Source of the DNA: Balanoglossus misakiensis
Lineage: Eukaryota > Hemichordata
DNA: 64,000 bases
Assembly (NCBI GenBank): GCA_040954595.2
Contig: CM082579.2
Span: 16,120,001 to 16,184,000, forward strand
Direction: 5' to 3'
The notes below the pieces were generated by a model. That model saw only the letters and a program-made list of their open reading frames with translations. It was not told where the DNA came from and ran no database searches. Shown piece by piece: positions 13,234 through 25,600 of this stretch. A program made the position numbers and the translations under genes. Position 1 is the first letter of the stretch. Every line of letters starts with the position of its first letter.

Positions 13234-15284
13234 GGGGGGGGGGACAGAACGGTTCAATACTACATTTATTAGATATCAGCTAATTTTGGACAATCATCTA
13301 AAATCTAAATCATTTTTTCATATTTGGATATCTGATGATGTATGAAATTTCCAATATATGTAAAAATGGTGCTGATTATAAAAAATGCACTCTGAATGAG
13401 CTGATTTAATACAAAATTGCGTTTTATTCGTTTTTGCACCAAAAAGGTCATTTTTAGGCAAAACATTCTTTATATTTTTAATTCGGTGACCTGATCATAT
13501 ATAAACAATTGCTTGTGTGTTAAAAGTTTTTATGGCTTTTAAAAGCAGTGACACTGGCGGCATTCATCACGAAAATAACAATTTTAGCCACAATTTGGTC
13601 AAAATGGTAAATTTTTGAAAATTACAAAAAATACCTGTTTTCTACATTTTCGGAAATCTGATGGAGTATAGAATGCTCTTCGTATGTATATATCGATACA
13701 AATTCCACAAAAGACCGTCTAATTTGACTCACTACAGACAAAATTGCGTTTGACCAAATTTTCCTTGAAAATTTCATTTTTAGAAAAAAAAATAAAAAAA
13801 CCTTCGTTCTTCGAATTTGGTGCCCTGATCATATATGACATGTTGATTGTATGTTAAAACTTTCGACCACTCCAAAAATGCAGAGATATTGACGGAATTC
13901 AAGAAAAAAATAGCCATTTTGGCCATATTTTGACAAAATGGTACATTTTTGAAAAATCATAAAAAATTAACTCTTTTCTTCATTTTCGGAAATATTATGG
14001 AGCATGAAGTGTCGTTCTCTTGTAAAAAGTGCTGCAAATTCCAGAAAAGGCGGTATAATTTGAATCACCCAAGACAAAATTGCAATTTTTCGACTTTTTT
14101 TCGAAAAATTGTCTTTTTTACAAAATAAATAAGAATAAATTCTTTTCTTAGTTTCAAACGGGTAGAGATACTTTCCACACGGGTTTTCTAACATTGAATT
14201 CCCGTTCATCAACTCAGATTTCCTACAGCATAAGTCGGCTAAAACCCTGACACTCTAGAGCAGAAACAGTTGCACACTGGTAACGTTGAACAAGTCGATT
14301 TTTCTACGGCCTGGCTCGGCTAAATCTCCGTCACAATATGACAGACACTAGCGTACGTTAGCAACGGTGATCAAGTCAGATTTTCTACGGCATGGGTTGG
14401 ATAAAGCCCCGGCACTCTAGAGCAGAAACACGCGTACAGAGACCACGTTGATCAAGTCTGATCTCCTACGGCTTGGCTCGACTAAAACCCCGGCACACTA
14501 TGACAGACACTAGCGTTCGTTAGCAACGTTGATCAAGTCAGATTTCCTACGGCATGGCTTGGCTAAAGCCCTGGCACTCTAGAGCAGAAACACGCGTACA
14601 GAGACCACGTTGATCTACTCACATTTCCTTCGGCCTGGCACGGCTGATGCCCCGGCACTATATATAGGACACAAACTGGCGTAAGTTAACAACGGTAATC
14701 ACGTCGGGTTTCCTACGGCCTGGCTCAGCTGAAGCCCCGGCACTCTAGAGCAGAAACAGGCGTACATTGACCACGTTGATCAAGTCGGATTTCCTACGGC
14801 GTGACTCGGCTGGTGCACCGGCTCTATATGACACAGACTGGCGTAAGTTATCAACGGTGATTACGTCGGATTTCCTACGGCATGGTTTAGCTGAAGCCCC
14901 GGCACTTTAGAGCGGAAACACGCGTACATTGACCACGATGATCAAGTCAGATCTCCTACGGCCTGGGTCGACTAAAACCCCGGCACACCATGACAGACAC
15001 TAGCGTTCGTTAGCAACGGTGATCAAGTCGGATTTCCTTCGGCCTGGCTCTGCAAAAGACCCGACACTCTAGTACAAAGACGTTGGCTAAGTTGGGCAAA
15101 CCGAAGACGGAAAGTCGCAGCGGGTCAACACTCGACATTTGTTCCGGTAGGACTGCATTATTGCCTGTCGATTTATAGAGAGAGCCCGAATTTAACCAGG
15201 GCGTTTCAAACACCGACGTTTGTTGGGGGCACGGCCTACAGTACTGCCGGGTAAGCTGACATCGGCGTACCGCATATAATGTAA
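13234..15284 (-). repeat. satellite unit, 2051 bp, minus orientation
   Basis: Standard-length unit beginning at a 10-G tract (13234-13243). Variants of the AT-rich half, such as the gaccgtct motif near 13,712, are shared with the next unit, so these two form a subgroup. Confidence 0.92.
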
Positions 15285-17337
15285 GGGGGGGGGGGGGGGG
15301 GACAGAACGGTTCAATGCTATATTTATTAGATATCAGCTACTTTTGGACAATCATCTCAAATCTAAATCATTTTTTCATATTTGGATATCTGATGATGTA
15401 TGAAATTTCCATTATATGTAAAAATGGTGCTGATTATAAAAAATGCACTCTGAATGAACTGATTTAATACAAGATTGCGTTTTATTCGTTTTTGCACCAA
15501 AAAGGTCATTTTTAGGCAAAACATTCTTTATATTTTTAATTCGGTGACCTGATCATATATAAACAATTGCTTGTGTGTTAAAAGTTTTTATGGCTTTTAA
15601 AAGCAGTGACACTGGCGGCATTCATCACGAAAATAACAATTTTAGCCACAATTTGGTCAAAATGGTAAATTTTTGAAAATTACAAAAAATACCTGTTTTC
15701 TACATTTTCGGAAATCTGATGGAGTATAGAATGCTCTTCGTATGTATATATCGATACAAATTCCACAAAAGACCGTCTAATTTGACTCACTACAGACAAA
15801 ATTGCGTTTGACCAAATTTTCCTTGAAAATTTCATTTAAAAAAAAAAAAATAAAAAAACCTTTATTCTTCGAATTTGGTGCCCTGATCATATATGACATG
15901 TTGATTGTATGTTAAAACTTTCGACCACTCCAAAAATGCAGAGATATTGACGGAATTCAAGAAAAAATAGCCATTTTGGCCATATTTTGACAAAATGGTA
16001 CAGTTTTAAAAAATCATAAAAAATAAACTCTTTTCTTCATTTTCGGAAATATTATGGTGCATGAAGTGTCGTTCTCTTGTAAAAAGTGCTGCAAATTCCA
16101 GAAAATGTGGTATAATTTGAATCACCCAAGACAAAATTACCATTTTCGACTTGTTTTCGAAAAATTGTCTTTTTTAAAAAATAAATAAGAATAAATTCTT
16201 TTCTTAGTTTCAAACGGGTAGAGATACTTTCCACACGGGTTTTCTAACATTGAATTCCCGTCATCAACTCAGATTTCCTACAGCATAAGTCGGCTAAAAC
16301 CCTGACACTCTAGAGCAGAAACAGTTGCACACTGATAACGTTGAACAAGTCGATTTTTCTACGGCCTGGCTCGGCTAAATCTCGTCACAATATGACAGAC
16401 ACTAGCGTACGTTAGCAACGGTGATCAAGTCAGATTTTCAACGGCATGGGTTGGATAAAGCCCCGGCACTCTAGAGCAGAAACACGCGTACAGAGACCAC
16501 GTTGATCAAGTCTGATCTCCTACGGCTTGGCTCGACTAAAACCCCGGCACACTATGACAGACACTAGCGTTCGTTAGCAATGTTGATCAAGTCAGATTTC
16601 CTACGGCATGGCTTTGCTAAAGCCCTGACACTCTAGAGCAGAAACACGCGTACAGAGACCACGTTGATCTACTCACATTTCCTTCGGCCTGGCACGGCTG
16701 ATGCCCCGGCACTATATATAGGACACAGACTGGCGTAAGTTAACAACGGTAATCACGTCGGGTTTCCTACGGCCTGGCTCAGCTGAAGCCCCGGCACTTT
16801 AGAGCAGAAACAGGCGTACATTGACCACGTTGATCAAGTCAGATTTCCTACGGCGTGACTCGGCTGGTGCACCGGCTCTATATGACACAGACTGGCGTGA
16901 GTTATCAACGGTGATTACGCCAGATTTCCTACGGCCTGGTTTAGCTGAAGCCCCGGCACTTTAGAGCGGAAACACGCGTACATTGACCACGATGATCAAG
17001 TCAGATCTCCTACGGCCTGGCTCGACTAAAACCCCGGCACACCATGACAGACACTAGCGTTCGTTAGCAACGGTGATCAAGTCGGATTTCCTTCGGCCTG
17101 GCTCTGCAAAAGACCCGACACATTAGTACAAAGACGTTGGCTAAGTCGGGCAAACCGAAGAGGGAAAGTCACAGCGGGTCAACACTCGACATTTGTTCGG
17201 GTAGGACTGCATTATTGCCTGACAATTTATAGAGAAAGCCCGAATTTAACCAGGGCGTTTCAAACACCGACGTTATTTGGGGGCACGGCCTGCAGTACTG
17301 CCGGGTAAGCTGACATCGGCGTACCGCATATAATGTA
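15285..17337 (-). repeat. satellite unit, 2053 bp, minus orientation
   Basis: Standard-length unit beginning at the longest uninterrupted G tract of the minus array, 17 G at 15285-15301. An A-run near 15,838 replaces part of the usual sequence. Confidence 0.92.
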
Positions 17338-17615
17338 GGGGGGGGGGGACAGAACGGTTCAATACTACATTTATTAGATATCAGCTAATTTTGGACAATC
17401 ATCTAAAATCTAAATCATTTTTTCATATTTGGATATCTGATGATGTATGAAATTTCCATTATATGTGAAAATGGTGCTGATTATAAAAAATGCACTCTGA
17501 ATGAGCTGATTTAATACAAAATTGCGTTTTATTCGTTTTTGCACCAAAAAGGTCATTTTTAGGCAAAACATTCTTTATTTTTTTAATTCGGTGACCTGAT
17601 CATATATAAGCAATT
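17338..17615 (-). repeat. satellite unit fragment ending at the polarity switch
   Basis: Starts at an 11-G tract (17338-17348) and continues only into the first AT-rich module. It stops matching the minus-orientation consensus at about 17,615. Confidence 0.85.
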
Positions 17616-17631
17616 TCATAGCCATTTCATA
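17616..17631. other. polarity-switch junction of the satellite array
   Basis: About 16 bp that match neither flanking unit and contain a short internal repeat of ttcatag-like sequence. Satellite is in minus orientation to the left and plus orientation to the right. The two flanks enter the unit at different points, about 740 bp apart, so this is not a perfect palindrome centre. Confidence 0.8.
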
Positions 17632-18643
17632 GTCAGGATTTTAGCCGACTTATGCTGTAGGAAATCTGAGTTGATGAACGGGAATTCATTGTTAGAAAAC
17701 CCGTGTGGAAAGTATCTCTACCCGTTTCAAACTAAGAAAAGAATTTATTGTTATTTATTTTGTAAAAAAGACAATTGTTCGAAAAAAAGTCGAAAAGGGT
17801 AATTTTGTCTTGGGTGATTCAAATTATACTGCCTTTTCTGGAATTTGCAGCACTTTTTACAAGAGAACGACACTTCATGCTCCATACTATTTCCGAAAAT
17901 GAAGAAAAGAGTTTATTTTTTGATGATTTTTTAAAAATTTACCATTTTTGTCAAAATATGGCCAAAATGGCTATTTTTTCTTGAATTCCGTCAATATCTC
18001 TGCATTTTTGGAGTGGTCGAAAGTTTTAACATACAATCAACATGTCATATATGATCAGGGCACCAAATTCGAAGAACAAAGGTGTTTTTTTTTTCTTTTT
18101 CTAAAAATGACATTTTCAAGGTAAATTTGGTAAAACGCAATTTTGTCTGCAGTGAGCCATATTAGACTGTCTTTTGTGGAATTTATATCGATATATACAT
18201 ACGAAGAGCATTCTATACTCCATCAGATTTCCGAAAATGTAGAAAACAGGTATTTTTTGTAATTTTCAAAAAATTACCATTTTGACCAAATTGTGGCTAA
18301 AATTGTTATTTTCGTGTTGAATGCCGCCAGTGTCACTGCTTTTAAAAGTCATAAAAACTTCTAACATACAAGCAATTGTTTATATATGATGAGGTCACCG
18401 AATTAAAAAAAAAAAAGAATGTTTTGCCTAAAAATGATCTTTTTGGTGCAAAAACGAATAAAACGCAATTTTGTATTAAATCAGCTCATTCAGAGTGCAT
18501 TTTTTATAATCAGCACCATTTTTACATATGATGGAAATTTCATACATCATCAGATATCCAAATATGAAAAAATGATTTAGATTTTAGATGATTGTCCAAA
18601 ATTAGCTGATATCTAATAAATGTAGTATTGAACCGTTCTGTTT
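17632..18643 (+). repeat. satellite unit fragment, plus orientation (AT-rich half)
   Basis: First plus-orientation satellite. It begins at the end of the 81-bp monomer field, runs through the three AT-rich modules and ends at the poly-C tract 18644-18653. Confidence 0.88.
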
Positions 18644-18941
18644 CCCCCCCCCCTACATTATATGCGGTACGCCGATGTCAGCTTACCCGGCAGTACTGCA
18701 GGCCGTGCCCACAACTAACGTCGGTGTTTGAAACGCCCTGGTTAAATTCGGGCTTTCTCTATAAATTGACAGGCAATAATGTAGTCCTACCGGAACAAAT
18801 GTCGAGTGTTGACCCGCTGTGACTTTCCCTCTTCGGTTTGCCCGATTAGCCAACGTCTTTAGCTTCAGCTAAACCAGGCCGTAGGAAATCCGACGTAATC
18901 ACCGTTGATAACTTACGCCAGTCTGTGTCATATAGAGCCGG
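18644..18941 (+). repeat. satellite unit start, internally deleted and cut by the BEL/Pao element
   Basis: Poly-C tract, the block of about 210 bp, then a jump at about 18,861 that skips roughly two 81-bp monomers compared with other units. The last satellite bases are gccgg at 18937-18941, after which the retroelement begins. Confidence 0.85.
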
Positions 18942-19005
18942 TGTAAGTGCAGTCCTCCCTGATTGGATGGCTGTGTGTGCAGGTGCACATGCACATAGTG
19001 GTTAT

Positions 19006-19037
19006 CCAATATGCAAATTTCCTTTTCACTATAAATT
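19006..19037 (+). promoter_or_regulatory. candidate LTR promoter: CCAAT, octamer and TATA motifs
   Basis: CCAAT at 19006-19010 is followed directly by the octamer ATGCAAAT (19011-19018) and, 11 bp later, TATAAATT (19030-19037). A reverse CCAAT (ATTGG) lies at 18962. The cluster sits where a retroelement U3 promoter should be. Activity is inferred only from the motifs. Confidence 0.5.
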
Positions 19038-19514
19038 GGCACCTCGCCAGTGTGCAAGTTTTCATTTTGCCACGTCAGGCCTTCTAGGCTACATGTTTGT
19101 GACCACTGCACTGCATGCTTTTTGAGCCCCTAAAAGCGTCACCATCTGAGGTAAGACTGTTTTATTTAGCGATACAGAGCGGTCTTTCAACAGAAGCAGC
19201 GACTATCCAGGACGCAGACTACTTCATTTATAAACCATTAATTTTGAGCGATTGAATAGAATTGATTTGAATTTACTTACCTGTAAACGCTGTATTTTTG
19301 GAATTTGCTTTGTAATTGAGTTTGAACTTCTGTATCGGCATTTTACATTTACCTTTGAATACTTACTTGAATTTATTTCGCCTATGTATTTGTTTATACA
19401 GAACCGTGTTGTACCCGTGTTATACCAGTGTTATACCAGTATTAGAACCGTGTTATTACGTCGTGCACGGTCTATTTTGTATGCACCGAACAGTTTGCTC
19501 CTCGTAGAGAGTAA

Positions 19515-19520
19515 AATAAA
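19515..19520 (+). promoter_or_regulatory. candidate polyadenylation signal in the LTR
   Basis: AATAAA located about 480 bp after the TATA motif, consistent with the R region of an LTR. With the 3' LTR gone, this signal cannot end a transcript that starts at the TATA motif and reads through the coding region. Confidence 0.4.
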
Positions 19521-19598
19521 AGGAGAATTTTTATACAACACGAGTGTCGAGGGGCCCATGCAAGTAGGAATTGGATCCTACATAGTTCTCAGATGACG

Positions 19599-19617
19599 TT
19601 GGACTGAAACCTGGTGT
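19599..19617 (+). other. possible tRNA primer-binding site
   Basis: TTGG followed by a GAAACC motif lies between the putative LTR end and the start codon, resembling the general form of LTR-element primer-binding sites. The priming tRNA cannot be identified by eye and the match is loose. Confidence 0.25.
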
Positions 19618-19648
19618 AACCGTGTACTAGCAGATACATTAGAAAGTC

Positions 19649-22600
19649 ATGGCAACTGGAAACGACGAGATGTTCCACGTTCCAGCAGCACCAGGCCCTG
19701 TCTCCGTCAAGAGTAGCAGTTCATCAAAAACAGCTAGCTCAACAAGAGAAGAAAATTTAGTTCCCAAATTAAGGAGATCAATTATCGCTTACCGCGGCCA
19801 TATGACACGTATTTACATGGATGTAGAGACCATGTTAATGTCGTCGCCTGACTACCAAGCAGTTACCAAAAAGAAAGAAGACTTGGATAGGATTTTTACT
19901 TCATATACAAATACTTGTTATGAATATCAGAAACATCTTTCAAGGTCCGAACAAGAAAGTGTACGACTTGAACACGAATCTGAAGTTAACAGAAAAGAGT
20001 GTCTGGAACAACGCCTGAAGAACTGGATTTCGTCTCATCGAATCACGATAACAACTCCGTCACGTGGGTTGGAGCCAGAAGTGCCACCAGCTTCACAAGA
20101 GGATGATGTCAACGGTTCAGCGGCTTCCAAAAATTCATGTCACTCTACCAAGGACCAGGTAAAATCTGTAAAAAAGAAATCACATAGTCAAACGTCTTAT
20201 GGAAATGGTAACCGGCAGACAAGTAATATATGTTCTTTATCGAGTTCAAAGGCAAGTCGAGCTTCAAGAATTGCAAGAAGGAAGATATTGGAAACCCAGC
20301 TTGAACTTGAAAAGATACAGCAAGAAGAAGAAGCCAAAGCCAAGCTTCGTGATCTGCGACTTCGAGAAGAAGAAATAAAGATGCAGTCAACATTGAAGAT
20401 TCTAGACGTTCAACAGAAGTTAAAACAGGCTGAAATGGAGGCTGAATTAGCAGAAGAGGGAACTTCGTTTCATTCCGAAGAATATTCTGTTGATACAAGT
20501 GAAGCAAAGATGACCAGTCCAAGTGAGAAGATTGACAGGTATTTCCAGTCTTTTCAAGATTATCACCCCCATGTATTGTCGAGTGGTCCCCCAGTAGAAG
20601 TTTCCCAGTTCAACACAATAACAACTTTGCTTAAAGACAGACCGCTGTCCGAAAATGTGAAACAGTTGGAGGGCAATGTGGCAGCATTAAATCCGAATGC
20701 ACCAGAATGGCAGCCCGTGGACCACAATATTGGGGAACAACTTTATAGAAATGAACCAAGTCCATTGCGGGATGGGCAACACGAAATCCTACAGAGTATG
20801 ATAAGACAACAGAGTGAAGCCACGCAAGCACTTGTAACTAGTTTGAATTTGCCGAAGCGGGAATTCCTATCGTTTAATGGTGACCCAGTAGTGTACCCCA
20901 CGTTCATCAGAAATTTTGAGATAAATATTGTAAAGGGAACAACCGATGATGGCACTAGATTGGCTTATCTCATCCAATACTGCACTGGACCAGCCAAAGA
21001 AGCAATCAAGAACTGTGTGATTCTACCTCCAGAACAAGGTTACACTGAAGCAAGGAAAATATTATACCAGAATTTCGGCCAGAAACACACGATCGTCCAT
21101 GCCACCATAGACAAAGTCGTCAAGGGACCACAGATCAAGGCCACGGACACATCAAAGTTGCTACAGTTGGCACGTGACATGAATAATTGTCATATGTGTT
21201 CCAGCCAAATGAAATACACCGCTGATCTGAACTCCATGGATACATTGGAGAAGATAGTGAGACGCCTACCTACATTTCTACAAGGAGATTGGGCAAAAGA
21301 AGCTGGAAGAATGATTTACTCCGGTATTGAACCAGAATTCATCCATCTGACAGCGTTTTTGGAGAAGCGAGCAGCCTTGGCCAATACAAGATTCGGAATG
21401 TTGGTTGGATCAAAACCAGAACCAGAGAGAGACGTAAAGTCCAGGGTCAAACAATTCACCAAGGCTACTACTTTGACCACACAAGTAAGTCATGAAATGT
21501 ACAGCAAGACGCAAGACAAACCCTACTGCCAATCCAAGAGAGAAATTAGATGTCTTTTCTGCCAAGGACAACACCAACTGCAGAGATGCCGGAAGTTTGC
21601 CAGGAAGTCGTTCATGGAGAAGAAAACGTTTGTGCGAAAACAGAACCTCTGTGATTGTTGTCTGGAAGCAACCCCTCGACACTTCGCTAAAAACTGCAAA
21701 AGTGGATTGTTTTGTCCAGTAACTGACTGTGGAAGACTTCACCACCCATTACTACACCCAGTATCGTCACATCCTAGCCAGTCGTCAAATGAAGTGTATC
21801 CCAGTGGAAGTGGTAGACCAGCTCCACCCACAACACGTCTTGGGAAGAATAAAGACGAGAAAAGTGACGGGAATTCTGAAGTAACCAATGGGGCCGGTAA
21901 CACCGTTCATTGTAAAGCAACCAGGACAAACAAGCCACGTATCAGCCTACAAGTTGTACCAGTCCGAGTAAGTGGAGTGGAGGGAGGAGCAGAAATTGAA
22001 ACTTATGCATTCCTGGACAATGGTTCAGACACAACAATATGTCTCTCATCTCTAGCAGACAGACTTGGTTTGGGTGGACAACCCATTACATATACACTTT
22101 CCACACTCGATGCTGAAACGAAGAAGTATGGACGTGAAGTTAAATTAGATGTACGAGGTCTACATAGAAATCAAAGTGTTCATCTTGATAAGGTATGGAC
22201 GACGGACAAACTTCCCATAACGGCAAACAGTATACCAACAGCAGAGGATACGAAGGAATGGTCTCATCTGAAGGATGTTGAATTACCAGAATTGCAGAAC
22301 AAGGAAGTCACAATCCTGATCGGTAACGACATTCCAGAAGCACACTGGGTCCTGGAGGAAAGACGTGCCTGGAGAAAACAACCATACGCAATCCGAACAT
22401 TACTTGGATGGACGTTGATTGGGCCGATGAAAGGAAAGAAAGAAACCAACTCATCAATCAACTGTATCAATATGGACCAGATCATCGACAGTGATACTTC
22501 TATCAAAGGTATGGAGTCCATTTCATCACAATTGGAAAGGATGTACAATGCCGACTTCAACGAAAATCTAGTGGATACTAAAGAATGCATGTCATTAGAA

Positions 22601-25600
22601 GACCGAAGGGCAAAGGCGATAATGGATCGATCTGTCCGTCTACAAAATGGCCACTATCAGTTGAAGCTACCTTGGAAATTTGAAGAACCAGCCTTACCAA
22701 ATAACAGGCATGTAGCTGAGAAACGACTCAACCTACTCAAAAGACGTCTACTTAAAGATCCAGATCTCCATGAAAAGTACAGTACAACTATACAAGACTA
22801 TATTGTACAAGGTCATGCAAAAGAAGTATCTGATGAAAACAAAGAAGACGATAGACGGTTATGGTACCTACCTCATCATCCGGTGACGCATCCCATGAAA
22901 CCAGAAAAGGTGAGAGTCGTCTTCGATTGTTCTGCCAAATGTGGAGGAACTTCACTGAACGATCAACTCCTGCAGGGTCCGGATTTGACCAATTCCTTGG
23001 TTGGAGTCTTGCTACGGTTCCGTCAGTATCCTGTTGCAGTGGTTGCTGATATCAAGCAAATGTTTCACCAAGTTCATGTCGACCCCGAAGATTGTGATGT
23101 CCTGCGATTCCTATGGTGGCCTAACGGTGACCTCACGAAGGAGCCCGTCGATCATCAAATGCTTGTTCATTTGTTTGGCGCGACATCATCACCTAGTTGT
23201 TCAGCATACGCCCTCCGGAGAACAGCTGATGACAATAGAAGTAACTTCGACTCGGACATCATAGATGCTGTCTACAGAAATTTCTACGTGGATGATTTCT
23301 TAAAATCAGTACTTGCCGTGGACACAGCCAAGAGACTCATCACTGAAGTTTCAGCTCTTTTGTCTAATGGTGGATTTCATCTGACCAAATGGATTTCTAA
23401 TTGCACAGAAGTATTGTCCTCCATCCCGTCAGAAGAAAGGGCGCCATCTGTGATGAATTTAGACCTGGAAGACTTACCAGTTGACAGAGCTCTTGGTGTA
23501 CAATGGGACATTCAAGAAGATACTATGAGCTTCAGAGTTGGCAAGGAAAGTAAAAGTGAAACTCGAAGAGGGATTCTCTCAGTTGTAGCATCTGTGTACG
23601 ACCCACTAGGATTTGTTGCACCATTTGTATTGCCGGCTAAGCGCTTATTACAAGAATTATGCAAAGAAGGATGTGGATGGGATGAAGCCATACCAGTGAA
23701 ATATCTAGTTGTTTGGCGTGAATGGTTACAGAAGTTACCGATGTTAAAAGCCATGGTAATTCCACGGTGTTACACACCTCCAGGTTTTGGCCAGCCACAA
23801 TCTATAGAAATTCATCATTTCTGCGATGCTTCAACGGAAGGATATGGGGTTGTTTCCTACCTACGGTTTACTGACAAAGGTGGTAACTTTCCTTGCAGCC
23901 TCGTGACTGGCAAATCTAGAGTTGCTCCACTGAAGACCATTACAGTACCAAGATTGGAATTGACAGCAGCAACAGTGGCCGTTAAAGTCAGCAAACAGAT
24001 AAAAGAAGAACTTCAATTTCCTATCCATCGAGAGCGATTCTGGACAGACTCTACCATTGTTATACAATATATCTGCAGCTCAACAAGACGCTTCAAGACC
24101 TTTGTAGCCAACCACCTACAACTAATACACGATGCAACACTACCGTCACAATGGCATCATGTTCCTTCACAACTCAATCCAGCTGATTGTGCCTCCCGAG
24201 GTATTACCTTGAAAGCCGCCAAAGCGAAGTCCAAACTGTGGTTCGAAGGTCCAGAATTTCTCTGGAAATCTGAAGGAAACTGGCCAACCCAACCTACCGA
24301 CTTACCAAGAATATCGGATGAGGACAACGAATTGAAAATGGCAAAGGTATGCGCAGTGGTAAACAGCAACCAGACAGATGACACTGATATCATCCATTCG
24401 TTAATTCACAGATTTTCGTCATGGTACAAACTTTGCAAATCTGTCGCTTGGATTTTACGATACAAGAAGTATCTCCGAGCTCGCATTGAGAATGGCGGAA
24501 ATGGTAAAGTTCCGGTTGGTGCTCTAACGGTGTCAGAAGTGTCCGATGCTACCTTAGAAGTCATTAGAGTCATTCAACGGAAAGCGTTTCCTAAGGAAAT
24601 ATCAACACAGTTGAAGAATCCAAGCAGAAAACCAGATTCTGAAGGATATACCAGTCCACTTTGCAGACTCAGTCCAATCTACAAAGATGGCATTATACAC
24701 GTTGGTGGAAGACTAAACAACGCCCCCATAGATGAAACCACAAAACATCCTATTATTCTACCCCATAATCATCAAGTGACCGAATTAATTGTTCAGTTTT
24801 TCCATGAGCAGGAAGGTCACGTAGGAACCACCCATGTGTTATCCAGAATCCGAAAAGAATATTGGATTTTGAGAGGCCAAGCTACTGTCAGAAGAATTCC
24901 AACCCCAAGAGTTACTCCAGGTGAGAGTGCATTTGCTGCAGTGGGAATCGACTTCTTTGGTCCTCCGAAAGTCAAGTGGAGAAGAGGAACGTCCAAACGA
25001 TACGGATGTATATTCACCTGTCTCGCCATACGAGCTGTGCATATTGAAGTCACCCACAGTTTATCCACAGATTCATTTATTCAGGCAGTATGGAGATTTG
25101 TCAGCAGACGTGGTCCACCAAAAACGGTATACAGTGACAACGGAACAAATTTCCAGGGAGCGGAAACTGAAATCAAAGAAGCTCTAGCGAGTTGGAATCA
25201 AGAGAAGATAACTGATAGTCTACGCAAGAGGGATATCCAATGGTATTTCAATGCACCCGCAGCAAGTCATACTGGAGGAGTTTGGGAAAGGATGATACGT
25301 TCAGTGCGGAAAATCCTACGAGCACTCGTTGGAAACCAACTAATTGACGACGAAACTTTACTTACTGTCTTGGCGGAGGTGGAGAAGATTATCAATGATC
25401 GACCTTTGACCCGTCAATCAGATTACCCGAATGACCTTGAAGCACTGACGCCTAATAGCCTGTTACTACTGAGGCCGAATCCATGCACATCTCCTGCAGA
25501 CACTGTCACGACCAGTACAGCTAATCACAGAAGGAACCAAGCTAATCTCATAGCGAACTCGTTTTGGAAACGATGGCTACACGAATACCTGCCTTCCCTT

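Larger units (their letters stand above)
18942..19590 (+). repeat. probable 5' LTR of the BEL/Pao element
   Basis: The non-satellite sequence begins with TGTA, the usual LTR start, directly at the satellite junction. It holds CCAAT-like, octamer and TATA motifs followed by AATAAA, in the order expected of U3-R-U5. The right edge is uncertain: candidate ends are a TACA near 19,583 or a CA near 19,590. There is no second copy in the window for comparison, so the call rests on position and motif order. Confidence 0.5.

Noticed and set aside
18628-18822. Recurring 64-codon frame over poly-C and the following block, starting with a proline run
   Set aside because: It starts at TTG, its frame depends on the variable poly-C length, and it is closed or shifted in several units. 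No evidence of a protein.
19252-19596. 114-codon frame upstream of the BEL/Pao polyprotein
   Set aside because: Lies within the putative LTR over promoter and polyadenylation motifs, starts at a non-ATG codon and matches no Gag or accessory domain.
20145-20522. Minus-strand and alternate-frame readings inside the BEL/Pao polyprotein (also 21410-21745, 22264-22590 and others)
   Set aside because: Antisense or out-of-frame shadows of a long frame with clear domains.
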